From contig NZ_CAJJWO010000007.1 in the NCBI RefSeq assembly GCF_905196875.1, positions 1 to 64,000 of the forward strand: a stretch of DNA of 64,000 nucleotides, written 5' to 3'. Shown here piece after piece: positions 28,083 to 36,322 of this stretch (within the stretch, counting starts at the first letter, position 1; each line of letters opens with the position of its first letter). Below the pieces are notes generated by a model. It was not told where the DNA came from, did not search any database, and saw only the letters and a list, made by a program, of their open reading frames with translations. Position numbers and translations under genes: made by a program. Source of the stretch: an uncultured Parabacteroides sp. (GTDB lineage Bacteria; Bacteroidota; Bacteroidia; Bacteroidales; Tannerellaceae).

Positions 28083-29525
28083 ATGAAAAAAGATGATATT
28101 TCACGCCTGTTACAACGTTACCTGGACGCCCACGAAAAAGGAAAAGAACCTTATTTCGATGCAGACGAACTGAGTGACCTGTTGGACAGTTTTGAAGAAT
28201 CGGACGATTATAAATACTTTGATGAAATTTTAGCCTTAGGGCTAAAACTTCATCCGGGTAATATAGACTTGCAGATCAGACAATGTCGTTTTTACGTCTA
28301 TAACGAAGATTACGACAGCGCACTTGCTTTGATCGACACCATTGCCGAAACCGACAGCCAGGACCTGGATTTATTACGACTCGAATGCTTTTGTATGCTC
28401 GACCAATACGACAAAGTGGTCGAATACACGGAAGACATCGCAGCGAGAGACTGCGATTATCTCGAGTTGGCATACGAATACATCGCTCCTCTTTTAAGTG
28501 ATATGGAAATGAACAAGGAAGCCCGTGATTATATCAAGCGCGGTATTACTTTGTTCCCGGACAACCTCAACCTAAAAGACGAGTTATGTTATAGCCTGGA
28601 AATGGAAGGCGATATCGACGGGGCGATTACTATATGTAACGAACTGATCGATAAAGATCCTTATTCGCACGACTATTGGTTCTCACTGGGGCGTCTCTAT
28701 TCCATCAAGGCTGAATTCGACAAGGCAATCGAAGCATTCGACTTTGCCCTTACCTGCGACGATTCGGATCCCGAACTGAAAATACTGAAAGCCTATTGCC
28801 TCTATATGAACGAAAATTATGAAAAGGCATTGGAGGTATATAAAGAGATCGAAACCGATTCGGATATGACTGAGCGTATCAAACCGCTCATGGCAGAATG
28901 TTATATCAAGCTGGAGGATTATGAAGGAGCATACAGAATGCTAAAAGATATTATCGGAAAGAAGATCGTAACCAACGAACCGGCGGCTTACATCAACTAT
29001 ATCCGGTGCTGTACGGAAACAAACCGTGACCGCGAAGCATCCAATACACTGATAAAAGCAGTTGAATTATTTCCAAATAATGTCCGGATACTATCTTTAC
29101 TGGCACTAACCTACGTCGAGAACGGAGAAGACAGGCTTGCTATCGACACTACCGAACGCTTGTTTAATGTACTGGATCAGGGAAGTGATTATCTACCCGA
29201 AGATTACGAAAGCCTGTTTCATGCAGGACAGTTTCTGTATATGAAAGGAGAGATAGAAAAGGCACTCAAATATTATCAAAAGGTATTGGAGGTTAACCCC
29301 GACATGCCTTATATGCATCTTCACCTGGCGATGGCTTATCTGGCGAAAGGCGACATGAAGCATTTCGGTGAGCATTTCTCACAGACCTCTCCCCAGGAAC
29401 TGGTAGAGTATCTTGAAAGCTCGGGAGTCGACTTTAGCGATGTGGAACAACAGCTGATGGGCAAACACATTCCCCCAGAAGATCTGACGAAGGAATTCCT
29501 CAATAATAAAGACAATAACAATTAA
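28083..29525 (+). CDS. Tetratricopeptide repeat protein
   Basis: The 480-residue acidic protein consists almost wholly of TPR-like helix pairs. Typical repeat text includes HDYWFSLGRLYSIKAEFDKA, IEAFDFALTCDDSDPELKIL and YMKGEIEKALKYYQKVLEVN. There is no signal peptide or membrane helix, so it is cytoplasmic and probably a scaffold for protein binding; the partner is unknown. It lies 31 bases downstream of glnS. Its TAA stop runs into repeat copy B, which fills the space before the DUF368 gene. Confidence 0.85.
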   Translation: MKKDDISRLLQRYLDAHEKGKEPYFDADELSDLLDSFEESDDYKYFDEILALGLKLHPGNIDLQIRQCRFYVYNEDYDSALALIDTIAETDSQDLDLLRLECFCMLDQYDKVVEYTEDIAARDCDYLELAYEYIAPLLSDMEMNKEARDYIKRGITLFPDNLNLKDELCYSLEMEGDIDGAITICNELIDKDPYSHDYWFSLGRLYSIKAEFDKAIEAFDFALTCDDSDPELKILKAYCLYMNENYEKALEVYKEIETDSDMTERIKPLMAECYIKLEDYEGAYRMLKDIIGKKIVTNEPAAYINYIRCCTETNRDREASNTLIKAVELFPNNVRILSLLALTYVENGEDRLAIDTTERLFNVLDQGSDYLPEDYESLFHAGQFLYMKGEIEKALKYYQKVLEVNPDMPYMHLHLAMAYLAKGDMKHFGEHFSQTSPQELVEYLESSGVDFSDVEQQLMGKHIPPEDLTKEFLNNKDNNN

Positions 29526-29639
29526 TAATGTGCCAATAACACAATATGCCAATGTGCCAATTAAAACAATATTCCTATATTCGTACATTGTTAAAGCCTC
29601 AATTGGCACATTGGCATATCAGCACATTGACAAATTATT
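29524..29639. repeat. Octamer inverted-repeat element, copy B
   Basis: It begins AATAAT inside the TPR stop codon region. Left octamers (29530-29561): GTGCCAAT, AACACAAT, ATGCCAAT, GTGCCAAT. Right octamers (29602-29633): ATTGGCAC, ATTGGCAT, ATCAGCAC, ATTGACAA, then ATTATT. The loop is about 40 bases. The DUF368 start codon follows after 4 bases. Confidence 0.88.
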
Positions 29640-29643
29640 CACA

Positions 29644-30555
29644 ATGAACAGAAATCTAAAAGACTACGGTCTCTTACTTTTGAAAGGCATGGGGATGGGG
29701 GCGGCAGATGTTGTCCCCGGAGTATCAGGAGGTACGATTGCCTTTATTGTAGGTATTTACGAAGAACTGATCGATTCGATCAAAAGTATTAACGGAGCCA
29801 GCCTGAAACTGCTGTTTACAGGTAAGATTGCTGCATTCTGGAAAGCAATCAATGCAAACTTCCTGTTATCCATCGTGGCCGGTATCGGTATCAGTATTTT
29901 TTCTTTGGCAAAGATCATTACGTGGTTGCTGGTCACACACCCGATCCTGGTATGGGCATTCTTCTTCGGATTAGTGCTGGCTTCTACCTGGTTCGTATCG
30001 AAAGACATCAAGCAATGGAACTGGAAGTCGGTCCTATGCTTTATCATCGGGGCTGTTATCGCTTATTATATTACAGTTGCCACCCCTGCCGAAACTCCGA
30101 CCAACCTGCTCTTCATCTTCCTTTGCGGAGCTATTGCCATTTGTGCAATGATCCTGCCGGGTATTTCAGGTAGTTTCATTCTGGTATTACTGGGTAAATA
30201 CTTTTATATCATGGAGGCAGTAAAGACATTTAATATACCGGTCATGCTTGTCTTTATTTGCGGAGCGGCTTTAGGCATTACCTCTTTTTCCCGAATCCTA
30301 TCTTTCGCTCTGCGAAGATTCCACGACATAACAATAGCTGTACTGGCCGGATTTATGCTGGGTTCACTGAATAAAGTATGGCCGTGGAAAGAGACAATTG
30401 AAACATATACTGACAATCATGGAGTTATCAAACCACTTGTAGAAGCAAATATTCTGCCCGATCAATTGGTATGGGAAGCCGTCGGATTAATGATCTTCGG
30501 TTTTGCTATCGTATATTTCCTTGAAAAGTTATCCATGAAAGGAGCTAAGGCTTAA
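29644..30555 (+). CDS. DUF368 polytopic membrane protein
   Basis: The 303-residue protein has about eight to ten hydrophobic segments. The family signature GMGMGAADVVPGVSGGTIAF lies near residues 14-33, and a second half-repeat version, CAMILPGISGSFILVLLGKY, near 175-194, suggests an inverted-repeat fold. DUF368 proteins have been linked to undecaprenyl-phosphate translocation across the inner membrane; that role here is inferred from the family. The frame is open from 29530, but that part lies in repeat copy B, so MNRNLKDYGLLLLKG at 29644 is the start. A plus-strand terminator follows at 30653. Confidence 0.9.
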   Translation: MNRNLKDYGLLLLKGMGMGAADVVPGVSGGTIAFIVGIYEELIDSIKSINGASLKLLFTGKIAAFWKAINANFLLSIVAGIGISIFSLAKIITWLLVTHPILVWAFFFGLVLASTWFVSKDIKQWNWKSVLCFIIGAVIAYYITVATPAETPTNLLFIFLCGAIAICAMILPGISGSFILVLLGKYFYIMEAVKTFNIPVMLVFICGAALGITSFSRILSFALRRFHDITIAVLAGFMLGSLNKVWPWKETIETYTDNHGVIKPLVEANILPDQLVWEAVGLMIFGFAIVYFLEKLSMKGAKA

Positions 30556-30594
30556 AAAAGAAATCTCTTCCCTATGCTCACGCACGGGGAAGAG
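30554..30594 (-). terminator. Rho-independent terminator, minus strand
   Basis: CTCTTCCC (30565-30572) pairs with GGGAAGAG (30587-30594); on the minus strand the hairpin is followed by TTTCTTTTTT. No protein gene ends here on the minus strand. It is 9 bases after the DUF368 stop on the other strand and closes the candidate RNA at 30557-30809. Confidence 0.75.
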
Positions 30595-30809
30595 CTCGGT
30601 CTCTCGCCAAAGAGAACCTCATCAATTATGTTAACCTTATTATGGGTTAAAGAGGGAGCTATTCGCCAAGAGTTGCTCCCTTTCCTTTTATTGTTGAAAA
30701 CACACATTGTCAGACTATTGTTCATCTTTTATACAAAGATTATACCAAAAACATATCTTATAATGGACAGGTGTCCGGTTTTTATTTATTTCATGCTTCC
30801 GGTACATCA
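30557..30809 (-). ncRNA. Candidate sigma-54-driven small RNA
   Basis: A consensus sigma-54 promoter (30821-30835) with a full enhancer pair (30890-30927) points into this stretch, which ends in a strong minus-strand terminator about 250 bases away. The region has an internal hairpin (GGGAGC/GCTCCC). The only frame longer than 50 codons on this strand (30552-30725, 57 residues, MNNSLTMCVFNNKRK) has no recognisable homologue, and its stop lies in or beyond the terminator T-run, so it is unlikely to be translated whole. The RNA would overlap the 3' untranslated end of the DUF368 transcript. Ends are estimates from promoter and terminator positions. Confidence 0.55.
30653..30689 (+). terminator. 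Rho-independent terminator of the DUF368 gene
   Basis: GGGAGC (30654-30659) pairs with GCTCCC (30675-30680), followed by TTTCCTTTTATT. It is 98 bases after the DUF368 stop, so the two convergent transcripts overlap before each terminates. Confidence 0.65.
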
Positions 30810-30820
30810 TCTATGATATT

Positions 30821-30835
30821 GCAAACAGCGTGCCA
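30821..30835 (-). promoter_or_regulatory. Sigma-54 promoter with no protein gene downstream
   Basis: The minus strand reads TGGCAC-GCTGT-TTGC, a full consensus. It faces away from the ABC-2 permease gene at 30935, so it cannot serve that gene. The distance to the enhancer pair (54 bases) equals that at the exporter promoters. Confidence 0.85.
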
Positions 30836-30889
30836 AAAACATATTTTACTACAAATCAACAACATATCATTTCATCATCTATTCAGATA

Positions 30890-30927
30890 TGTCAAATAAT
30901 TAGACACCTACGTCTAATTATTTGACA
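30890..30927. promoter_or_regulatory. Tandem 17-base enhancer palindromes (putative UAS)
   Basis: TGTCAAATAATTAGACA (30890-30906) and CGTCTAATTATTTGACA (30911-30927), 21 bases apart. The second ends 7 bases from the stop codon of the gene at 30935. Confidence 0.8.
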
Positions 30928-30934
30928 ATTCAAG

Positions 30935-32329
30935 TTATCTCACATCATATCTTGTAAAGAAATAGAAGCAGGCCATAAACAAAACCGCAATCGTAACGAT
31001 CATGGCAATCAGATAGCCGATGATAAACTCGATACGCTGGCCGAAGGAAGCGATCTGTTCCTGGTATTGCGGTATCTGGTCGATGGCGACAGGCTTTTTG
31101 CTGGTAGAAAAATCCTCATACGGATTATACCAGTGCGGACTATCGGCATCCTTCGCATCAATATCTTTAAACCATTGCAGGAACTGATCCTGGAAGAGAT
31201 GCAGGTCATTCCAGTTCTTCTGGAAACGCAGATAACCACCTCCTAGAAACGCCTCATTCATATAATCGAACTGCGCAATCGGCGAAAGCAACGTGAAATT
31301 GCGGGTTTGCTCGAACTGGCGGAACTGTTGCAGGTAATAAGCATCGTTAAACTTCTTATCGTTATTCATCAGATTGGTCTGATTGTTTGCACGCAGTTCA
31401 TGCCGGGGATAAAACGGATCATTACCACTGGACGACCAGCTCCCGGCCGGCGCATTACGGTTTATATCATCAGATGCCTCCCGACGCCTCTGGTCTACCT
31501 CTTCCGATGTCGGTATGCTGAATAACTTCTTTGCCCAGAACACAGAAGTATTAGGAATGATAACCGCAGCAAACAACCAGAAACAAAGCGAGATTAGCAA
31601 ACTGATATTGGAATAGCGCGTTACCACCGACGAAAACAGACCGAATACAGCAAAGGTAGTAATGAATAAAAGGCTGATCAATATAAACCCACCTGTTTCT
31701 ATCAAAAAACCACCATTCAACTGTACCTGCCCCGAAACAGCCAGAATAAGTAAACTGATCACAATCCCGATCAATTCCATCAATCCCACGACTGTAACAA
31801 TACTCAGGAGCTTGCTGCACAGGAAAGTGCGCCGCGGTACGGGATTAGAGAAAACCAAAGCCAGCGTCCTTTCTTCTTTCTCTCCGGATATGGCATCAAA
31901 CGCAAAAAGCAATGTAATAAAACTCAGAAACATAGAAACAATAAACGACCAGCTCAGACTATTTCCACGGCTCAACAAAGGGTTATTGCTATCGTGGCGT
32001 ACAGAATAATTAAACACATTGTAAGCGCTATACTCGATACGGTTTGGCAAATAACTCTCTTTACAATCGGCTATTACGCTGTTCTCGCGAGGAGAAGTGA
32101 CAAAACTATTCCTCGATGTTGCTACTTTCGACACATTGTCGGCAAGTTTACCGACCATTTCCTGTTGTGCTTTGCTATATTTGGCATAATTCGCATGCAT
32201 ATCTTTAAAGGAAGAAGAAAAGGAAATACTCCCCAAAGCAAATACCAGCACAACGATCACAAAAGAAATCTGAAAACGCAGACTATACAGATAGTTCTGC
32301 AATTCCCTTATATATAAAGTTGTAAACAT
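30935..32329 (-). CDS. ABC-2-type transporter permease
   Basis: The 464-residue inner-membrane protein has an N-terminal helix (about 18-38), a long extracytoplasmic segment rich in polar residues, a central block of helices (about 135-265, including SWSFIVSMFLSFITLLFAFD and EKEERTLALVFSNPVPRRTF, the permease-ATPase coupling region), a second hydrophilic segment, and a final helix (about 437-458). This is the layout of the ABC-2 family with DUF3526-like inserts. It is the last gene of the TolC / NEW3 / ATPase / permease / permease operon and probably dimerises with the related permease at 32345, 15 bases upstream. Confidence 0.85.
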   Translation of the reverse strand: MFTTLYIRELQNYLYSLRFQISFVIVVLVFALGSISFSSSFKDMHANYAKYSKAQQEMVGKLADNVSKVATSRNSFVTSPRENSVIADCKESYLPNRIEYSAYNVFNYSVRHDSNNPLLSRGNSLSWSFIVSMFLSFITLLFAFDAISGEKEERTLALVFSNPVPRRTFLCSKLLSIVTVVGLMELIGIVISLLILAVSGQVQLNGGFLIETGGFILISLLFITTFAVFGLFSSVVTRYSNISLLISLCFWLFAAVIIPNTSVFWAKKLFSIPTSEEVDQRRREASDDINRNAPAGSWSSSGNDPFYPRHELRANNQTNLMNNDKKFNDAYYLQQFRQFEQTRNFTLLSPIAQFDYMNEAFLGGGYLRFQKNWNDLHLFQDQFLQWFKDIDAKDADSPHWYNPYEDFSTSKKPVAIDQIPQYQEQIASFGQRIEFIIGYLIAMIVTIAVLFMACFYFFTRYDVR

Positions 32330-32344
32330 AACTGTTATTATTTA

Positions 32345-33883
32345 TTATCTGACATCATATTTCATAAACGACGCGATTGTTCCGATCAACAGTACAATTG
32401 CCAATCCCAACAAAGCACATAAACGGCCCAGCGCTTCTCCCAAAGCCCCCGAAAGTGTTACCGGCTGAGGAATATAACGGGGAACCGTGCTCGTATCCAG
32501 ATACGGAAACTCACTATTACTCCTGCCATATCTTTTCCAGACAGCTTCGCCCCCCAAATCCAACTCTGCCTGAGTGGGAAACTCTTCCAATGCCTGTCCG
32601 GTAAAGTAAGCAATAGATTCAAACAATTTACGATCCTTAAAATAGGTAATAACGCTCTCCCGGTAATTACGAATACTTTCCATATATTTCAAGAAACTAT
32701 TCGCATCGGTATGACATAAAACATCGGTGGTTTGGGCAAACAGTTCGGAAGGCGACAGCCAGGCAATAACCTGTTGCAAATGTTGCTGCCGGACCAGTCC
32801 ATCCAGATAATTATGTTGCAAAGCCCATTTCTTATCCGCATTATTCAGCATAACAGGAGTAGCCCAGATCTGCAACTGCTGATGGAACAGAGGAGTTAGC
32901 TGCGGCCCTCCGGCCAATTCAAGATACTCGTGGCCGCTACGAGTACAATTGTTATAACTCATGCCATGCATATTGATGCTTTGGGCGATACGCGGCCATG
33001 CCACCTCGTATTGTTCTTTATAAAATGAATCATCATAATCCAGCATGGCTGCCTGTACATTATCGTACAAAGGAGCTTTCGAAATACTCTGCGACAGATA
33101 AGTGGCGATGTTAGGCATCAGGAAAAGGAACCAGATCCAACACAGCAGGCTGATGATAATGGATGACGACGAATGCGTCACCCTACTGGATATGAACATT
33201 CCCAGTAAAAGGAATACCAGCATATAAATAACAGAAGTAAGGAAAAGCAACACCAGTCCGCTCCAATCGGAAGCCGAGAAGGATATCTCCGGATTAACCA
33301 CAATAATGAGGCAAGCCAGCAAGTAGCAGAACAACAGAATAGGCAGCAAGGTAAGTAACAGCCCCAACAACTTCCCCATCAGGAAAGAGATACGACTTAC
33401 CTGCCCGGTAAAAGTCAGCTTCATCGTTCCGTCTTCCCGTTCGCGGGTGATGGCATCGTAAGAAAAAACGAGTGCCAGTAAAGAGATAAGGATCGCAATT
33501 ACTTTGGAAAAGTCGATCGAGAAGAAGGCATTCAACAACGGATTGTCGCGGGTAATTGTGTGTCCTTCAGGAAACAACGGATACTCCCAGAAAGCGATCT
33601 TCACCTTATTTCCGATATTACTGATAATACCTGTACTAAAGATACTCAACGGTTCCGGCACTTGTATAACAGTGGGACGTACAGCCGACCACACCCGGCT
33701 TTCCGTCATCTCCTTATCCGCCTGCGCCTGCTCGATCTTATACACCCGTACCTGGTTCTGATAATTATCCACGCTGACGATTACCGTAAACGGTATCACC
33801 AGCAGGCAGAGCACAAACCCTATAATAAACCTGACCGACAATAAGTTGAGCAGGAAATCTTTCTTTGCTATTAACCAAATCAT
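32345..33883 (-). CDS. ABC-2-type transporter permease
   Basis: The 512-residue protein is built like its neighbour: an N-terminal helix (about 15-35), an extracytoplasmic part, central helices (about 130-265) with the coupling segment TREREDGTMKLTFTGQVSRI, a long hydrophilic section (about 285-475) and a last helix (LCALLGLAIVLLIGTIASF). Both permeases end in KYDVR or RYDVR, which supports common descent and partnership. It lies 27 bases downstream of the ATPase gene. The transported substrate is unknown; the company of a TolC-like protein suggests export across both membranes. Confidence 0.85.
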   Translation of the reverse strand: MIWLIAKKDFLLNLLSVRFIIGFVLCLLVIPFTVIVSVDNYQNQVRVYKIEQAQADKEMTESRVWSAVRPTVIQVPEPLSIFSTGIISNIGNKVKIAFWEYPLFPEGHTITRDNPLLNAFFSIDFSKVIAILISLLALVFSYDAITREREDGTMKLTFTGQVSRISFLMGKLLGLLLTLLPILLFCYLLACLIIVVNPEISFSASDWSGLVLLFLTSVIYMLVFLLLGMFISSRVTHSSSSIIISLLCWIWFLFLMPNIATYLSQSISKAPLYDNVQAAMLDYDDSFYKEQYEVAWPRIAQSINMHGMSYNNCTRSGHEYLELAGGPQLTPLFHQQLQIWATPVMLNNADKKWALQHNYLDGLVRQQHLQQVIAWLSPSELFAQTTDVLCHTDANSFLKYMESIRNYRESVITYFKDRKLFESIAYFTGQALEEFPTQAELDLGGEAVWKRYGRSNSEFPYLDTSTVPRYIPQPVTLSGALGEALGRLCALLGLAIVLLIGTIASFMKYDVR

Positions 33884-33910
33884 ATTCTTTCTTATTAATG
33901 GTTTATACTC

Positions 33911-34630
33911 TTATTCCAAAATAGCTTCCTGCATATAATCCAGATAGATACGTTCGAGATCGTCCTGCAGGAACTCTTCGCGGCTGCGAAGCATTACCAG
34001 GCGACCTTCCTTCATGATACCGACCCGATCGGCTACGGCTTTGGCACGGAAGAGGTCGTGGGTACACATCAGGATACTCTTGCCGGCATTGCGGAGGTTG
34101 ATCAATATCTGCATCAGTTCGGCTGCGCTCTTGGGATCGAGGCCGGTGGTCGGCTCGTCCATCACGATATTGTCAGCATCTTTGATGATAGCGATGGCAA
34201 GACCTACCTTCTGGCGCATACCTTTGGAAAAGGTTTTCAGTTTGCGCTCGAAAGCCTCTTCCTGCAGGCCGACGCGACGCATGACGTTGTAGTATTCGTC
34301 TTTCGTCAGGTTCGTCTTCCCGCCCAGACGGGCAAAGAAGTCGAGGTTCTGACGGGCGGTGAAGTTACCGTAGAGCATGACGTTTTCAGAAACGAAGGCT
34401 ACGTGCTTCTTTGTCTCCAACGGATTCTCCATCACGTCGATACCGTCTATCAGGGCATGGCCGGAAGTGGGTTCTATGAAGTTGAGGAAGATATTGATCG
34501 AGGTGGTCTTCCCTGCCCCGTTAGCGCCCAGGAGAAAGAATATTTCTCCCGGTTTGATTTCCAGATTCAATGAATCGAGGGCCAGATTACCATCCTCATA
34601 TCTTTTTGTTAAGTCGATCGCTTGTAACAT
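33911..34630 (-). CDS. ABC transporter ATP-binding protein of the ABC-2 exporter
   Basis: The 239-residue ATPase has Walker A LGANGAGKTT (about 34-43), the signature FSKGMRQKVGLAIAI with KG replacing the usual GG (about 138), Walker B NIVMDEPTTGLDP and the switch His in MCTHDLF. It matches the CcmA/YadG group that powers ABC-2 permeases. It is encoded directly before the two permease genes and after the NEW3 protein gene, so all four are likely parts of one complex. Confidence 0.94.
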   Translation of the reverse strand: MLQAIDLTKRYEDGNLALDSLNLEIKPGEIFFLLGANGAGKTTSINIFLNFIEPTSGHALIDGIDVMENPLETKKHVAFVSENVMLYGNFTARQNLDFFARLGGKTNLTKDEYYNVMRRVGLQEEAFERKLKTFSKGMRQKVGLAIAIIKDADNIVMDEPTTGLDPKSAAELMQILINLRNAGKSILMCTHDLFRAKAVADRVGIMKEGRLVMLRSREEFLQDDLERIYLDYMQEAILE

Positions 34631-34660
34631 AGTGTTTTATTTTAATTGTTATTATTCTAT

Positions 34661-36100
34661 TTATCTTTTACTCAATTTCATTCCGAACCAGACGATACCC
34701 CCGATGAAGCCTACCAGCAAGAAGATCAGGAAAATGGTACCGAAGATAGAAGTGGAAGCATTTACCTGAATGCGGACGGTCTTGTCTTCGGTATCCACCT
34801 TGCGGTTGTCGGCCATTGCTTCGGTCTTGATCTTTACCTCCTGGGCACCTACTCCACCGTCTGACGGCGGGATGATGGTTACCTTCACGGTCAGTTCCTT
34901 TTCCGGTTCCAGGCTACTGATTATGTCCGGTTCGATGCGGGTATCCCAACCGAGCGGCTTCTCTGTGGTCAGTTTGATGTTGTCAAGACGACGGGTTCCA
35001 CCGTTACGTACGGTTACGTCCATGGCTACCTCTTTTCCGACCGTTGTCTCATGATAAAGGTTGTTGGCACGTACTTCGATCTTTCCTTTTCCGCGGGGAA
35101 TGATCTCCAGGTTTTCACTTCCGGCCTTTTCGCCATTAGCCGCACCGACTGTCTGTACCTGGAATTTTATCGGCTTGTCGATCACTACCTGCTGATCGTC
35201 GCGATCCGGGAGATAAACCTGCAAAGATAACTTCTTTATGTTTACTCCTTGTGCAAATTTGATCTGGGTAACCTTACTTTCGCCATCCGTAAAGTCGTAA
35301 CTGATCTGGCGCGGCAGGTCCACTACTTCAAGGCGGTAGACATCGTCGGAAGTGGAGAAACGTTCGAGTGTCAGGTCGTAAGTCGCCTTGCTGCTCAGGT
35401 CGGCCTCCTGACTGAACTGCATGGAGGAGATATCGATCACATTCACGCTCGCATCCTTCTTCAGATAAATATTTTTCTCGTCCTTCCGATTATTATAGTT
35501 CAACGATACGGTCAGATTCTCGGCATCCTTCAGCAACTCGAAATCGGCCGTTGCATCCTTTCCCAACTCAATGAACGGGACACGGAACTCATACGGCGAA
35601 CCGATTATCGTCTTCGACTCGTTATCTACTAACGATACATATATATTATATATTTTACCGGAGCGCATTTCGGGGGTGAAAACGTCGAAATGCTCCTGAA
35701 ACTGGCTCAGGTACTCCTCGTTCCCTTCGAGTGCACTCTTCAGGGTGATCTTTACCTTACGTTCCCCCCGCTGGTCCTGATATTTCACGGCACGTTCGAC
35801 CGTGATGTAACTCTGCTGAGAGATCAGTTTCAGGATCAGCTTCTGATAATCGACCTCCTTGCTCAGCAACTCGTTCTTCGAGCGGTTGAAATCGTTGGCA
35901 GAGATGGCTTTTTCATTATACAACTTCGTATCGTTCTGATACTTCTGCTTGGCAACCTCATAATCGGCACGCGTCTTCTTGAGATCGAGTAACAGGGCGG
36001 CTTCGCTGTCTCCCTGTGCCCGGACACCGAACGACATTACCAGAATTGCCAGCAATACCGACAGCTTTTGAATCATTTGTTTAATCATTGTCTTATACAT
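34661..36100 (-). CDS. NEW3-domain protein with an adaptor-like coiled-coil hairpin
   Basis: The 479-residue protein has a signal sequence or anchor (LSVLLAILVMSFGVRAQ, about 13-29), then a helical hairpin (about 33-100) that reads like the hairpin of HlyD/MacA adaptors: KLYNEKAISANDFNRSKNEL keeps the L-x6-S part of the RLS motif used to dock TolC. Beta-rich domains follow (about 110-345), then a NEW3-type domain (about 345-445, LKLTTEKPLGWDT is close to LDNIKLTTEKPLGWD in this protein) and a C-terminal membrane helix (about 453-474) with a short basic tail. It lies between TolC-like and ATPase genes. I infer an unusual periplasmic adaptor; no classical adaptor is in the operon. Confidence 0.8.
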   Translation of the reverse strand: MYKTMIKQMIQKLSVLLAILVMSFGVRAQGDSEAALLLDLKKTRADYEVAKQKYQNDTKLYNEKAISANDFNRSKNELLSKEVDYQKLILKLISQQSYITVERAVKYQDQRGERKVKITLKSALEGNEEYLSQFQEHFDVFTPEMRSGKIYNIYVSLVDNESKTIIGSPYEFRVPFIELGKDATADFELLKDAENLTVSLNYNNRKDEKNIYLKKDASVNVIDISSMQFSQEADLSSKATYDLTLERFSTSDDVYRLEVVDLPRQISYDFTDGESKVTQIKFAQGVNIKKLSLQVYLPDRDDQQVVIDKPIKFQVQTVGAANGEKAGSENLEIIPRGKGKIEVRANNLYHETTVGKEVAMDVTVRNGGTRRLDNIKLTTEKPLGWDTRIEPDIISSLEPEKELTVKVTIIPPSDGGVGAQEVKIKTEAMADNRKVDTEDKTVRIQVNASTSIFGTIFLIFLLVGFIGGIVWFGMKLSKR

Positions 36101-36182
36101 TTAATATATTTATCTTTCCGATAGGGAACTTCTAACTCGAAAGTGCCCTGTAACTACTATTTTCCTCATCTATTTTTTTGCT

Positions 36183-36269
36183 TTTGAGCATGCTCAAAAT
36201 TAATTTCGGGCTTGCTAAAAATCAATTTCGAGCTAGCTCAAAATTAAATTCATGCATGCTAAAAAGTAT
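36183..36269. repeat. Four imperfect 22-base tandem repeats with palindromic cores
   Basis: Units start at 36183, 36204, 36226 and 36248. Each has a core like GAGCATGCTC, CGGGCTTGCT, CGAGCTAGCT or CATGCATGCT, flanked by A/T-rich spacers (AAAATTAA, AAAAATCAA). The cores are two helical turns apart. The array lies between the TolC-like gene and the NEW3 gene of the same operon. It could be an operator for an internal promoter or an RNA feature. Confidence 0.6.
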
Positions 36270-36286
36270 ACTTTCTCGTATACTTT
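36263..36286. repeat. Perfect 9-base inverted repeat in the operon gap
   Basis: AAAGTATAC (36263-36271) and GTATACTTT (36278-36286) with a 6-base loop. On the minus strand two further T residues follow, so it could be a weak terminator or processing site after the TolC-like gene. Confidence 0.5.
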
Positions 36287-36322
36287 GAACTAATAAGTCA
36301 CTATCCGAGAATTAGTTGTTGC

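Noticed and set aside
29530..29643. N-terminal extension of the DUF368 protein
   Set aside because: It is translated repeat copy B.
30552..30725. 57-codon minus-strand frame within the candidate RNA
   Set aside because: Its stop codon is in the terminator T-run, the composition is unlike neighbouring proteins and no family is recognisable. Kept as an open possibility only in the RNA entry.
30821..30835. Sigma-54 site as the promoter of the ABC-2 operon at 30935-37855
   Set aside because: It is downstream of the last gene of that operon and points away from it.
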